Notes under the pieces: generated by a model
Told to the model about the DNA's origin: nothing
What the model saw: the letters and a program-made list of their open reading frames with translations, nothing else
The model's database searches: none
Shown: one piece after another, positions 1 through 6,665 of the stretch
How positions within the stretch are numbered: position 1 is the stretch's first letter
Layout of the letters: every line of letters begins with the position of its first letter
Assembly (NCBI GenBank): GCA_014762485.1
Contig: JABURU010000256.1
Span: forward strand, 1-7,148
DNA: 7,148 nucleotides
Direction: 5' to 3'
Source of the DNA: Gammaproteobacteria bacterium
GTDB taxonomy: Bacteria; Pseudomonadota; Gammaproteobacteria; Thiohalospirales; Thiohalospiraceae
Made by a program: the position numbers and the translations under genes

Positions 1-1223
1 TCACCAAAATCATCGAGCATAATGTTTTCATCTTCCACACCCAGATCTTTCAGCATGTTGATCACCGCATTATTCATCATCGGTGGTCCACACATATAGA
101 ACTCGCAATCTTCAGGCGCTTCATGATCCTTCAGATACTCTTCATAGAGTACATTATGGATGAACCCGGTCATACCGTCCCAGTTATCTTCTGGTTGAGG
201 ATCCGACAGGGCCAGGTGCCACTCAAAGTTTTCATTCTCAGCAGCCAGCTTGTCGAATTCTTCGACGTAGAAAGACTCACGCACTGAACGGGCGCCATAC
301 CAGAAACTGATCTTGCGCTTGCTACTCAGACGCTTAAGCTGATCAAAGATGTGTGAACGCATTGGTGCCATACCGGCACCACCGCCGATAAAGACCATCT
401 CGGCATCGGTTTCCTTGGCGAAGAATTCACCAAAGGGTCCGTATACGGTCATCTTGTCACCTGGCTTCAGGTCAAACACATAAGAGGACATCTGGCCCGG
501 TGGGAAGTTGGTACCAGGAGGTGGAGAAGCGATACGGATATTGAACTTAATCAAGCCCTGCTCTTCAGGATAGTTGGCCATCGAATAAGCACGAGTCACA
601 ACCTCATCCACCTTGGATTCCAGGTCAAACATGCCATATTTTACCCAGTCATCACGGTACTGCTCTTCGATTTCAAAGTCGCTGTACTTAACATGATGAG
701 GTGCTGCTTCCAGCTGCACATAACCGCCTGCACGGAAGTTTACTTCCTCGCCATCGGGTATCTTCAGCACCAGTTCTTTAATGAAGGTCGCAACGTTGTC
801 ATTGGAAACAACTTCACACTCCCATTTCTTCACACCGAAGAACTCGGGCTCGACCTCTATGTTCATGTCTTGTTTAACAGCCACCTGGCAAGCTAGGCGA
901 TGACCTTCACGCGCCTGGCCTTTGGTAAAGTGTGGCTCTTCAGTGGGTAGCATTGAACCGCCCCCCTCTGAGACCTTACATATACACTGGGCACAGGTAC
1001 CACCGCCACCACAGGCCGAGGAGAGGAAGATTTGTGCATCGGCCAGGGTTTGCAGCAACTTGCCACCGGCTGGTACGCGCAGAGCCTTGTCCGGATCATC
1101 ATTAATATTGATCACGACATCGCCGGTACTAACCAACTTGGAGCGGGCCGCCAGAATTACGCCAACCAGTGCGAACACGATCACCGTGAACATCACCACA
1201 CCCAGAATCATTTCAGTATTCAT
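1..1223 (-). CDS. nqrF: NqrF, NADH-oxidising flavoprotein subunit of Na+-NQR (3' end cut by window edge)
   Basis: This subunit oxidises NADH on the cytoplasmic face and feeds electrons into Na+-NQR. 407 complete codons are visible and the family length is about 408, so only the last residue or two and the stop are missing; the window ends inside a codon after LDDFG. Residues 5-25 form one membrane anchor. A ferredoxin-type 2Fe-2S domain follows, with cysteines at 71, 77, 80 and 112 (SACGGGGTCAQC, then RLACQV). The ferredoxin-reductase part shows the FAD motif RAYSMANYP (211-219), the NADH-binding GGGAGMAP (280-287) and MCGPPMM with Cys377 near the C-terminus. The ATG at 1223 lies 17 bases after the nqrE stop, with a GAGAGGG ribosome binding site about 8 bases ahead. 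The frame is intact throughout. Identity is certain from motifs and operon position. Confidence 0.98.
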   Translation of the reverse strand, partial: MNTEMILGVVMFTVIVFALVGVILAARSKLVSTGDVVININDDPDKALRVPAGGKLLQTLADAQIFLSSACGGGGTCAQCICKVSEGGGSMLPTEEPHFTKGQAREGHRLACQVAVKQDMNIEVEPEFFGVKKWECEVVSNDNVATFIKELVLKIPDGEEVNFRAGGYVQLEAAPHHVKYSDFEIEEQYRDDWVKYGMFDLESKVDEVVTRAYSMANYPEEQGLIKFNIRIASPPPGTNFPPGQMSSYVFDLKPGDKMTVYGPFGEFFAKETDAEMVFIGGGAGMAPMRSHIFDQLKRLSSKRKISFWYGARSVRESFYVEEFDKLAAENENFEWHLALSDPQPEDNWDGMTGFIHNVLYEEYLKDHEAPEDCEFYMCGPPMMNNAVINMLKDLGVEDENIMLDDFG

Positions 1224-1240
1224 ACTTTCGACCCTCTCGT

Positions 1241-1849
1241 TTACAGACTTACGCCAGAAAATGACATAAAGCCAAGAGACATCAGACCAACCGTAATAAA
1301 GGTGATACCCAAACCTTCCAGGCCTTTAGGTACATCACTGTACTTCAGCTTTTCACGAATGCCGGCCAGCGCCACGATGGCCAGCGCCCAACCAATACCG
1401 GAACCGATACCGTAAACAGTACTTTCAACAAAAGTGTAATCACGCTCAACCATAAACAGAGAGCCACCAAGGATGGCACAGTTCACGGTAATCAGCGGTA
1501 GGAATACACCCAATGCGTTGTATAAAGAAGGTACATATTTATCCAGGAACATCTCAAGGATCTGAACCATTGCGGCAATTACACCGATGTAGGTCAGATA
1601 ACCAAGGAAGCTCAGATCGGCTTCTGGGAAACCAGCCCAGGCCAAGGCACCTTCTTGCAATACGTAGTTAAACAACAGGTTGTTAACCGGAACGGTAATG
1701 GCCTGAACCACCACTACGGCAATACCCAGACCAATAGCGGTTTCAATCTTCTTCGACAGCGCCAGGAAGGTACACATGCCAAGGAAGAAGGCTAGCGCCA
1801 TGTTCTCCACAAACACGGCACGTACAAATAAGCTAATTAGTTCTTCCAT
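1241..1849 (-). CDS. nqrE: NqrE, integral membrane subunit of Na+-NQR
   Basis: This 202-residue, highly hydrophobic protein of the NqrE/RnfA family has about six membrane helices. It pairs with NqrD in an inverted arrangement and the two share an iron centre that carries electrons across the membrane from NqrF to NqrC. The expected cysteines are present at Cys26 (GMCTFLALSKK) and Cys124 (ITVNCAILGG); in family structures these, with two from NqrD, hold the iron centre. Its length is close to the usual 198, with a few extra residues in the middle. The start ATG directly follows the nqrD TAA with no gap, and the ribosome binding site AAGGAGG (1858-1864) sits inside the end of nqrD, 8 bases before the ATG. 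That arrangement suggests translational coupling. RnfA is the closest alternative by sequence, but the nqr gene order settles the call. Confidence 0.97.
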   Translation of the reverse strand: MEELISLFVRAVFVENMALAFFLGMCTFLALSKKIETAIGLGIAVVVVQAITVPVNNLLFNYVLQEGALAWAGFPEADLSFLGYLTYIGVIAAMVQILEMFLDKYVPSLYNALGVFLPLITVNCAILGGSLFMVERDYTFVESTVYGIGSGIGWALAIVALAGIREKLKYSDVPKGLEGLGITFITVGLMSLGFMSFSGVSL

Positions 1850-2509
1850 TTACACAGCCTCCTTGTTGACGTGCCTGGCCGCCTTAAATTCAGGCTCTTC
1901 GATCTGCTCTGTATGGAAGCTACGCAGCAACCAGATAAACAGGCCAATAACAAAGAAGGCGCTCGGTGGTAATAACAGCAGGCCGTTAGGCTCATACCAG
2001 CCGCCATTTTTCACCAGTGGCAGTATCTCAACACCAAACAGGGTACCGGCACCAAATAGTTCACGAATCACCGCGACAAAGATCAGTACGACCGAGTAAC
2101 CCAGGCCGTTACCGATACCGTCAAGGAAACTCATGCCCGGAGGGTTGGCCATCGCGTAGGCTTCGGCACGCCCCATAACGATACAGTTGGTAATAATCAG
2201 GCCAACGAATACTGATAGCTGCTTGGAAATATCAAACGCGTAAGCCTTCAGGATCTGATCCACTACGATGACCAATGAGGCAATAATCGTCATCTGCACG
2301 ATGATTCGAATGCTGGATGGAATCTGGTTACGTATTAATGAGATCGACATATTCGAAAACGCAATAACCGAGATCAGGGCAGCACACATAACCAGCGTCA
2401 CTTCCAGGCTAGTCGTCACTGCCAGGGCAGAACACACACCGAGGATCTGTAATGCAATCGGGTTATTGGAAAAGATCGGTTCGACCAACACCTTTTTAAC
2501 TTCTGACAT
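1850..2509 (-). CDS. nqrD: NqrD, integral membrane subunit of Na+-NQR
   Basis: This 219-residue membrane protein of the NqrD/RnfE family has about six helices and is the partner of NqrE. Cys26 (ILGVCSALAV) and Cys109 (LIITNCIVMGRAEAYAM) match the two conserved cysteines that ligate the intramembrane iron centre. GNGLGYS and the following hydrophobic stretch are also typical. The C-terminal tail is charged and cytoplasmic-like (EEPEFKAARHVNKEAV). The start lies two bases after the nqrC stop, preceded by a strong ribosome binding site GGGGAGG (2517-2523) 7 bases ahead and within the end of nqrC. The final codons supply the ribosome binding site for nqrE. The gene is intact with no unusual features. 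The call over RnfE rests on the surrounding nqrA, B, C, E and F. Confidence 0.97.
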   Translation of the reverse strand: MSEVKKVLVEPIFSNNPIALQILGVCSALAVTTSLEVTLVMCAALISVIAFSNMSISLIRNQIPSSIRIIVQMTIIASLVIVVDQILKAYAFDISKQLSVFVGLIITNCIVMGRAEAYAMANPPGMSFLDGIGNGLGYSVVLIFVAVIRELFGAGTLFGVEILPLVKNGGWYEPNGLLLLPPSAFFVIGLFIWLLRSFHTEQIEEPEFKAARHVNKEAV

Positions 2510-2511
2510 GT

Positions 2512-3294
2512 TTAGGCCTCCCCTGCTTTCAACTTATTAAGGAATGGTGCAAAGCCATCTTTACCCATCCAGAAACGGATAAGATTAGTGACACCATTAC
2601 TGGTCAGTGTGGCGCCAGACAGTCCATCAACCATATGCTCATTCTCTACGCTGATAGAAGAATCAACAGGGCCCTTTTTCACCGCGGCCTTCATCACACC
2701 GGTATTATCAAATAGTTTTTTTCCGACCCACATCTTTTTCCATTTAGGGTTATCAATCTCACCACCCAGTCCAGGAGTCTCAGCGTGCTCGTAGAAACCC
2801 AAACCAACAATAGTGTTTAGATCGCTTTCCAAAGCCACGAAACCTCGCATGGTAGACCACAAGCCATAACCACGAACCGGTAATATCAGGGTTTGCAACT
2901 TACCGTTGCTTTCCACTACATAGATCTTGGAATAGTTCTCCAGCCGCTTGATGCTGGCAATGTCTTTATCTCTGCCCAGCTTTTCAGACTGCTTGGGATC
3001 CTTGGAGGCCTTGCGCTGATTGTATGTGGCAATATCCAGATCTGTACTAAAGTTACCTGTACGCATGTCTACCATTCGGGTAGTGATGACTTCAAACTGT
3101 TCATCTATCGACTTATCGGCCTTTAACAAACCTGCAGCGGCAAGAATATTCTTCTTGATCTCTACCTGCTTGTTGGCTTTCTGGATCGGCTTTAATGACA
3201 CCGCAGCAACAGACACAATGACGGAACACACCAGGCACACGGCAAAAGCGACCTTGATGATATTTTGAATAGAATCTTTATCACTTGCTGACAC
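2512..3294 (-). CDS. nqrC: NqrC, covalent-FMN periplasmic subunit of Na+-NQR, GTG start
   Basis: NqrC has one N-terminal membrane helix and a periplasmic FMN-binding domain, and relays electrons from the NqrD/E iron centre to NqrB. The flavin attachment motif is GLSGATLTS; its Thr229 (counted from the GTG start) would be joined to FMN by a phosphoester bond put on by ApbE. The start I choose is GTG at 3294, giving 260 residues beginning VSASDKDSIQN, which matches the family length (about 257) and N-terminus. A GGAGG ribosome binding site lies 7 bases ahead. The frame also has an upstream ATG at 3339, but this would add 15 unconserved residues and lengthen the overlap with nqrB. With the GTG start the overlap is 14 bases, suggesting coupled translation. 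The membrane helix spans about residues 12-36. Confidence 0.97.
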   Translation of the reverse strand: MSASDKDSIQNIIKVAFAVCLVCSVIVSVAAVSLKPIQKANKQVEIKKNILAAAGLLKADKSIDEQFEVITTRMVDMRTGNFSTDLDIATYNQRKASKDPKQSEKLGRDKDIASIKRLENYSKIYVVESNGKLQTLILPVRGYGLWSTMRGFVALESDLNTIVGLGFYEHAETPGLGGEIDNPKWKKMWVGKKLFDNTGVMKAAVKKGPVDSSISVENEHMVDGLSGATLTSNGVTNLIRFWMGKDGFAPFLNKLKAGEA

Positions 3295-4489
3295 GAGCTG
3301 CCCTCCGCTTGATGTTGGCCTGGATGACAAAGTGATCAATCAATGGGGCGAACAGGTTGGCAAACAAAATGGCCAGCATCATACCTTCAGGGAAGGCTGG
3401 GTTGACCACGCGAATCATTATCACCATGAAACCTATCAGGGCACCAAACCACCACTTACCCGTATCGGTCATGGATGCGGATACCGGATCAGTAGCCATG
3501 AAGATCATGCCAAAGGCAAACCCACCTACCACCAGGTGCCAGTGCCATGGAAGATTGAACATAGGATTGGTATCGGAACCGATCATATTAAACATCAAAG
3601 TGGTGGCGACCATACCCAGCATCACACCAAAGACAATGCGCCATGAAGCAATGCCCATAATCATCAGAACGGCACCGGCAAGCAAGATAGCCAATGCCGA
3701 TGTCTCACCAACGGAGCCCGCCATGTTACCGATAAAGGCATCCATCCAGGTCAGTCCACCCAGCTGCCCCATCTGGTTAATACCTTCAGAAGCGGCCACA
3801 CTCAGTGCGGTTGCACCAGAGAAACCATCAGCGGCAACCCATACCGAGTCACCCGACATAAAGGCTGGATAGGCAAAGAACAGGAACGCGCGCCCGGTTA
3901 GTGCCGGGTTAAGGAAGTTTTTACCGGTGCCACCGAATACTTCCTTACCGAATACCACGCCAAAGGAGATACCCAGCGCTACCGCCCATAAAGGAATCGT
4001 TGGCGGACAAACCAGGGCAAATAGAATTGAGGTAACGAAAAAACCTTCGTTTACTTCGTGACCGCGGACAGTGGCAAAGATCACTTCCCAGATACCACCG
4101 ACCACAAAGGTTACTATATATATAGGCATGAAGTACCAAAAGCCGAGCCAGAAATTATCCCAGCTGCTGTTTGGATCATGGCCCGCAAACATACTGATCA
4201 GGCTCTCGCGCCAACCCTCGGTTGCCGCAGCACCGGCGGCAATGGCGCTATTAGCCTGGTAGCCCAGGTTAAACATACCAAAGATCAGCGGTATCATCGC
4301 CAGTGCCCACACCAGGATCATGACACGTTTCATATCCAGTGCATCACGAACATGTGCCGTGGTACGGGTCACAATCTTTGGCATATAGAAGATGGTATCG
4401 ACCATCTCGTATACGGAATAGTACTTTTCGTATTTGCCACCCTTGGTGAAGTGCGGCTCCAACTTATCAAAAAATCTTCTCAGGCCCAT
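3281..4489 (-). CDS. nqrB: NqrB, Na+-translocating membrane subunit of Na+-NQR
   Basis: NqrB is the largest membrane subunit. It binds one covalent FMN and riboflavin, contains the likely sodium pathway and contributes to the quinone site. The 402-residue frame has about ten hydrophobic segments after a soluble N-terminus of about 55 residues. The FMN attachment motif is DGFSGATALS with Thr227 as the linked residue. Other family blocks seen are RGHEVNEGFFVTSILFAL (143-160), KEVFGGTGKNFLNPAL (182-197), NLPWHWHLVVGGFAFG (312-327), ATDPVSAS (332-339) and NPAFPEGMMLAILFANLFAP (363-382). It is about ten residues shorter than the Vibrio protein, mainly in the loop after the FMN motif. The ATG is two bases past the nqrA stop, with GAGGG (4496-4500) as its ribosome binding site. 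Its 3' end overlaps nqrC by 14 bases. Confidence 0.98.
   Translation of the reverse strand: MGLRRFFDKLEPHFTKGGKYEKYYSVYEMVDTIFYMPKIVTRTTAHVRDALDMKRVMILVWALAMIPLIFGMFNLGYQANSAIAAGAAATEGWRESLISMFAGHDPNSSWDNFWLGFWYFMPIYIVTFVVGGIWEVIFATVRGHEVNEGFFVTSILFALVCPPTIPLWAVALGISFGVVFGKEVFGGTGKNFLNPALTGRAFLFFAYPAFMSGDSVWVAADGFSGATALSVAASEGINQMGQLGGLTWMDAFIGNMAGSVGETSALAILLAGAVLMIMGIASWRIVFGVMLGMVATTLMFNMIGSDTNPMFNLPWHWHLVVGGFAFGMIFMATDPVSASMTDTGKWWFGALIGFMVIMIRVVNPAFPEGMMLAILFANLFAPLIDHFVIQANIKRRAARVSK
3302..3306 (-). promoter_or_regulatory. Ribosome binding site deciding the nqrC GTG start
   Basis: GGAGG on the minus strand, 7 bases before GTG at 3294 and within the last codons of nqrB. It favours the GTG over the ATG at 3339. 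Confidence 0.8.
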
Positions 4490-4491
4490 GG

Positions 4492-5829
4492 TTAACCCTC
4501 TTGCTCGATGCGGGTCAGACGTTCACGCAGGATAGGACCGTACTCGTACTTGCCAGTGCAGGCGAAGGTACACAGTGCCAGGTCTTCTTCATCCAGTTCC
4601 AGAGCGCCAAGTTTTTCTGCCATATCCAGATCACCCACAATCAAGGAGCGCAGTAACGGTGTCGCCAACATGTCTAACGGCATAACTTTTTCAAAGCTAC
4701 CCAGCGGTAACAGGCAACGTTCCGAACCATTAGTCGTGGTAGTAAAATCAAACCGCTTACCTGGTATCAACCTTGAGATGAAGGTATTTAATACCGAGAA
4801 GCGGTCCACACCAGCGCGGACATAATGTAATAACGGTCGTTCCAGACCTTCTTCCAGGACACTTACCTGAGTGTGATAACGACCAAGGTAATTAAATTCG
4901 TTGCTGCTGGCATTACGGCCACCAAATACCGAGCCGGAGATAATACGATTATTACCATCCGCCAGCTCACCTTCGGTAAGCTCATTGAGGCAGGCACCCA
5001 GTCGGGTTTTCACCAGGCGAGGCTTTTCGACTTTAGGGCCAGCCATGGCCACCACACGTTCGACGTTTAATGTGCCTGTAGTGAACAGCTGTGCAATGGC
5101 AATAACATCTTGATAACCAATATGCCATACGGTCTTATCACTGCTCACCGGATCCAGGAAATGGATATGGGTACCAACATTACCTGCTGGATGTAAACCA
5201 GAAAAATGTTCAACCTGAGCGTTGGCTGCCGGAATATCAGCGCCTTTAGATTGACACAAAAACAGCTTGCCATCCGTTAGATGACTAATAATCTGTAAGC
5301 CTTGTTCAAACGCAGTTTTATTTTCTGCAATAACAACCGCGGGATCCGCCGCCAAGGGATTTGTATCGATGGCTGATATGAAGATTGAGGCCGGTACAGT
5401 TCCTATTGCAGGTATTTTACTGAAAGGACGGGTTCTTAGTGCCGTCCATAGTCCAGACTTAACAAGGTTATCCTGAACCTGCTCACGAGTAAGGCTATTT
5501 AGTTGAGATGAGTCATAGCTGCTAAAACTTTCAGCTTCGTCTCCATCCAGTTCGATCACGATCGACTGGAATACACGTCGTGCGCCTCGATTAATTTCTT
5601 TTACAACACCTGCACCGGGTGATGTAAATTGCACGCCTTCGTTCTTCTTGTCGGTGAAGAGCACCTGACCAAGCTTAACGCGATCTCCTTCCTTTACTGC
5701 CATCGTAGGTTTCATACCATGAAAATCAGCGCCAACAATTGCGACCGATTTTACTAACTTAACCTCGTCAATAGACTGAAGAGGTGAACCTGTGATTGGC
5801 AGGTCGAGACCTTTTTTGATTTCGATCAT
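4492..5829 (-). CDS. nqrA: NqrA, soluble quinone-site subunit of Na+-NQR
   Basis: NqrA is the cytoplasmic-side subunit without its own redox cofactor that docks on NqrB near the ubiquinone site. The protein is 445 residues from the ATG at 5829, beginning MIEIKKGLDLPITG, which is the conserved family start (about 446 residues). The frame stays open upstream to a GTG at 5874, but those 15 extra residues have no family counterpart and overlap an inverted repeat. The ribosome binding site ahead of 5829 is weak (a GGAT or TAGG sequence), which may allow leader control. Visible blocks are a barrel-sandwich-like segment at about residues 45-86 (GDRVKLGQVLFTDKK, NRGARR), WTALRTRPFSKIPA (128-141), TTTTNGSERCLLPLG and a conserved tail (ALELDEEDLALCTFACTGK). 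It is the first gene of the operon. Confidence 0.98.
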   Translation of the reverse strand: MIEIKKGLDLPITGSPLQSIDEVKLVKSVAIVGADFHGMKPTMAVKEGDRVKLGQVLFTDKKNEGVQFTSPGAGVVKEINRGARRVFQSIVIELDGDEAESFSSYDSSQLNSLTREQVQDNLVKSGLWTALRTRPFSKIPAIGTVPASIFISAIDTNPLAADPAVVIAENKTAFEQGLQIISHLTDGKLFLCQSKGADIPAANAQVEHFSGLHPAGNVGTHIHFLDPVSSDKTVWHIGYQDVIAIAQLFTTGTLNVERVVAMAGPKVEKPRLVKTRLGACLNELTEGELADGNNRIISGSVFGGRNASSNEFNYLGRYHTQVSVLEEGLERPLLHYVRAGVDRFSVLNTFISRLIPGKRFDFTTTTNGSERCLLPLGSFEKVMPLDMLATPLLRSLIVGDLDMAEKLGALELDEEDLALCTFACTGKYEYGPILRERLTRIEQEG

Positions 5830-5860
5830 ATGCCTAATCCAATTGAAATATGATGAGCTC

Positions 5861-5904
5861 TTTTTACCTGCCACAATCCGAAATAACAGGTAAAAAAACG
5901 GATT
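5861..5904 (-). promoter_or_regulatory. Interlocking inverted repeats in the nqrA leader (possible pseudoknot or operator)
   Basis: Two perfect inverted repeats lie 31 bases ahead of the nqrA ATG. The first is 10 bp: TTTTTACCTG at 5861-5870 and CAGGTAAAAA at 5887-5896. The second is 6 bp: AATCCG at 5875-5880 and CGGATT at 5899-5904. The left arm of the second is in the loop of the first and its right arm lies outside, so together they have the connectivity of an H-type pseudoknot. In the nqr transcript the joining segments would be 2, 6 and 4 bases. They may instead be alternative hairpins, or a DNA operator. I see the pairing directly; the function is inferred and I do not recognise a known family. 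Confidence 0.45.
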
Positions 5905-5930
5905 TAAAAATTCGATTACGAGTATGTGAA
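5902..5930 (-). promoter_or_regulatory. Candidate nqrA-proximal promoter
   Basis: Minus-strand TTCACA (5930-5925, five of six to the -35 consensus), a 17-base spacer, and TTAAAT (5907-5902, four of six to the -10). Transcription would start near 5895, giving a leader of about 65 bases. If this promoter is used, the 5861-5896 inverted repeat would sit at the very start of the RNA and the second repeat would not be fully transcribed, so this site competes with the pseudoknot idea. Confidence 0.3.
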
Positions 5931-5985
5931 AAGTTTGTTTGCAAGAGTGTCATATGACTTTCGACCACCCTAAAAATGTGTTCGC

Positions 5986-5991
5986 ATTATA
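5986..5991 (-). promoter_or_regulatory. Candidate upstream nqr promoter -10 box
   Basis: A perfect TATAAT on the minus strand, reading toward nqrA. No good -35 is found at 16-18 bases; instead the place is taken by the 5998-6017 inverted repeat. That pattern would suit an activated or repressed promoter. The start would be near 5979, giving a leader of about 150 bases that includes the whole 5861-5904 structure. Confidence 0.4.
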
Positions 5992-5997
5992 ATGATA

Positions 5998-6017
5998 AGT
6001 GGTAATGAGTTACCACT
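5998..6017. promoter_or_regulatory. Perfect 8-bp inverted repeat, operator-like
   Basis: AGTGGTAA (5998-6005) and TTACCACT (6010-6017) are perfect reverse complements separated by TGAG, making a 20-bp dyad. It overlaps the -35 region of the TATAAT box at 5986-5991. Size and symmetry fit the binding site of a dimeric regulator, which I cannot name. A hairpin terminator is unlikely because no run of T follows directly on either strand. Confidence 0.45.
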
Positions 6018-6268
6018 ACTTGATGATAAATTTTTTGTGAATTTTGATGTAATAGCAAAAAACATTTTTCATATAATAGAAACAATGTTATCTACTCAAT
6101 TCAATGACCTAGTTTAATACTTCGATATTTATCTTATTTCAAATTTCATCATTCACTTTCTTAAAACGTGATTAACCGTAATAGCGCTTTGCATCACATA
6201 ACAGGCTATGGATTTATTGATTTTTTCATATACAAATAGATAAACGATATTTTACATCGTGCATATTC

Positions 6269-6284
6269 TGTGAAGAGCCTCACA
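6269..6284. promoter_or_regulatory. CRP-like palindrome TGTGA-N6-TCACA
   Basis: TGTGA at 6269-6273 and TCACA at 6280-6284 with a six-base spacer match the core of the CRP (Vfr/cAMP receptor) site exactly, and the flanks are AT-rich (TTC before, AAAA after). It lies about 440 bases upstream of the nqrA start, too far for direct activation of the two nqrA promoters proposed here. The plus-strand sequence downstream has AT-rich -10-like hexamers (6315-6332). Binding is an inference. Confidence 0.35.
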
Positions 6285-6405
6285 AAAACGAGAGAAGGGG
6301 CTGCCATGTCAAGATAAAATTTAAAATATACAAGGCGTAATGAAAGTAGGGAAATAAATATTGAGGTTTATAGATGATGTAAGACAGTCAGTATTTCCAT
6401 ATCAT

Positions 6406-6648
6406 CTACTTTGATGGTACATCATGAATGGAGAATTTTCCTGCATCATAATCACTGACAATTTTTAATGCCGTTGACACATCATCTACTTCTACACTAA
6501 TTCCAACTATACCGAATGCAGGCAGCTCACCAATACCACCCTGAAGATATTGACCATCTATCCATGACTCAATACCTTCCTGCTCTAATAAGCCTTTTAT
6601 CAAGCTGGCCTCTATGGTATCGCGAGCTTCGTAGATCCTTTGTAACAT
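6406..6648 (-). CDS. DUF2007 domain protein
   Basis: An 80-residue soluble protein that matches the DUF2007 family, described as putative signal-transducing proteins and of unknown biochemical role. It shows the family's features: an N-terminal strand and helix (RIYEARDTIEASLIKGLLEQ), then GIESWIDG, then the hallmark QYLQGGIGELPAFG (33-46), then a strand with acidic residues and a helix (VEVDDVSTALKIVSDYDAG). The length is normal for single-domain members. The ATG at 6648 is the natural family start although no strong ribosome binding site precedes it. The stop of a small hydrophobic reading frame lies 17 bases upstream on the same strand, so the two may be co-transcribed. Transcription runs toward nqrA, but the 575-base gap makes a shared transcript with nqr uncertain. 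Confidence 0.85.
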   Translation of the reverse strand: MLQRIYEARDTIEASLIKGLLEQEGIESWIDGQYLQGGIGELPAFGIVGISVEVDDVSTALKIVSDYDAGKFSIHDVPSK

Positions 6649-6665
6649 TGTACTGTTCGCTTGAA

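Larger units (their letters stand above)
5990..6405. other. AT-rich intergenic region with no supported gene
   Basis: Lies between the 3' end of the DUF2007 gene and the nqr promoter region. No frame here has a credible start, ribosome binding site or protein-like composition. It holds the dyad at 5998-6017, a CRP-like palindrome at 6269-6284 and several loose -10-like AT stretches on both strands (for example TATAAT at 6072-6077 on the plus strand without a -35). No convincing terminator for the DUF2007 gene is visible. Confidence 0.6.

Noticed and set aside
3357..3872. Long plus-strand reading frame of 171 codons opposite nqrB
   Set aside because: It lies wholly antisense to nqrB, has a composition typical of a shadow frame and no ribosome binding site. 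The same applies to the other plus-strand frames over the nqr genes.
5829..5990. Known Na+-sensing riboswitch in the nqrA leader
   Set aside because: Attractive for a sodium pump, but I cannot match the leader to a described Na+ riboswitch consensus, so only an unnamed structure is reported.
6307..6312. Minus-strand TTGACA as a -35 box
   Set aside because: The hexamer is perfect but no -10-like sequence lies 16-18 bases downstream.
6376..6408. AGATGAT/ATCATCT inverted repeat after the DUF2007 stop as a terminator
   Set aside because: The stem is AT-rich, the loop is over 20 bases and no T run follows, so it is not a credible intrinsic terminator.
6401..6491. Direct repeat ATCATCTACTT at 6401 and 6481
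   Set aside because: Only 11 bases, one copy within the DUF2007 coding sequence and one at its end; likely chance.
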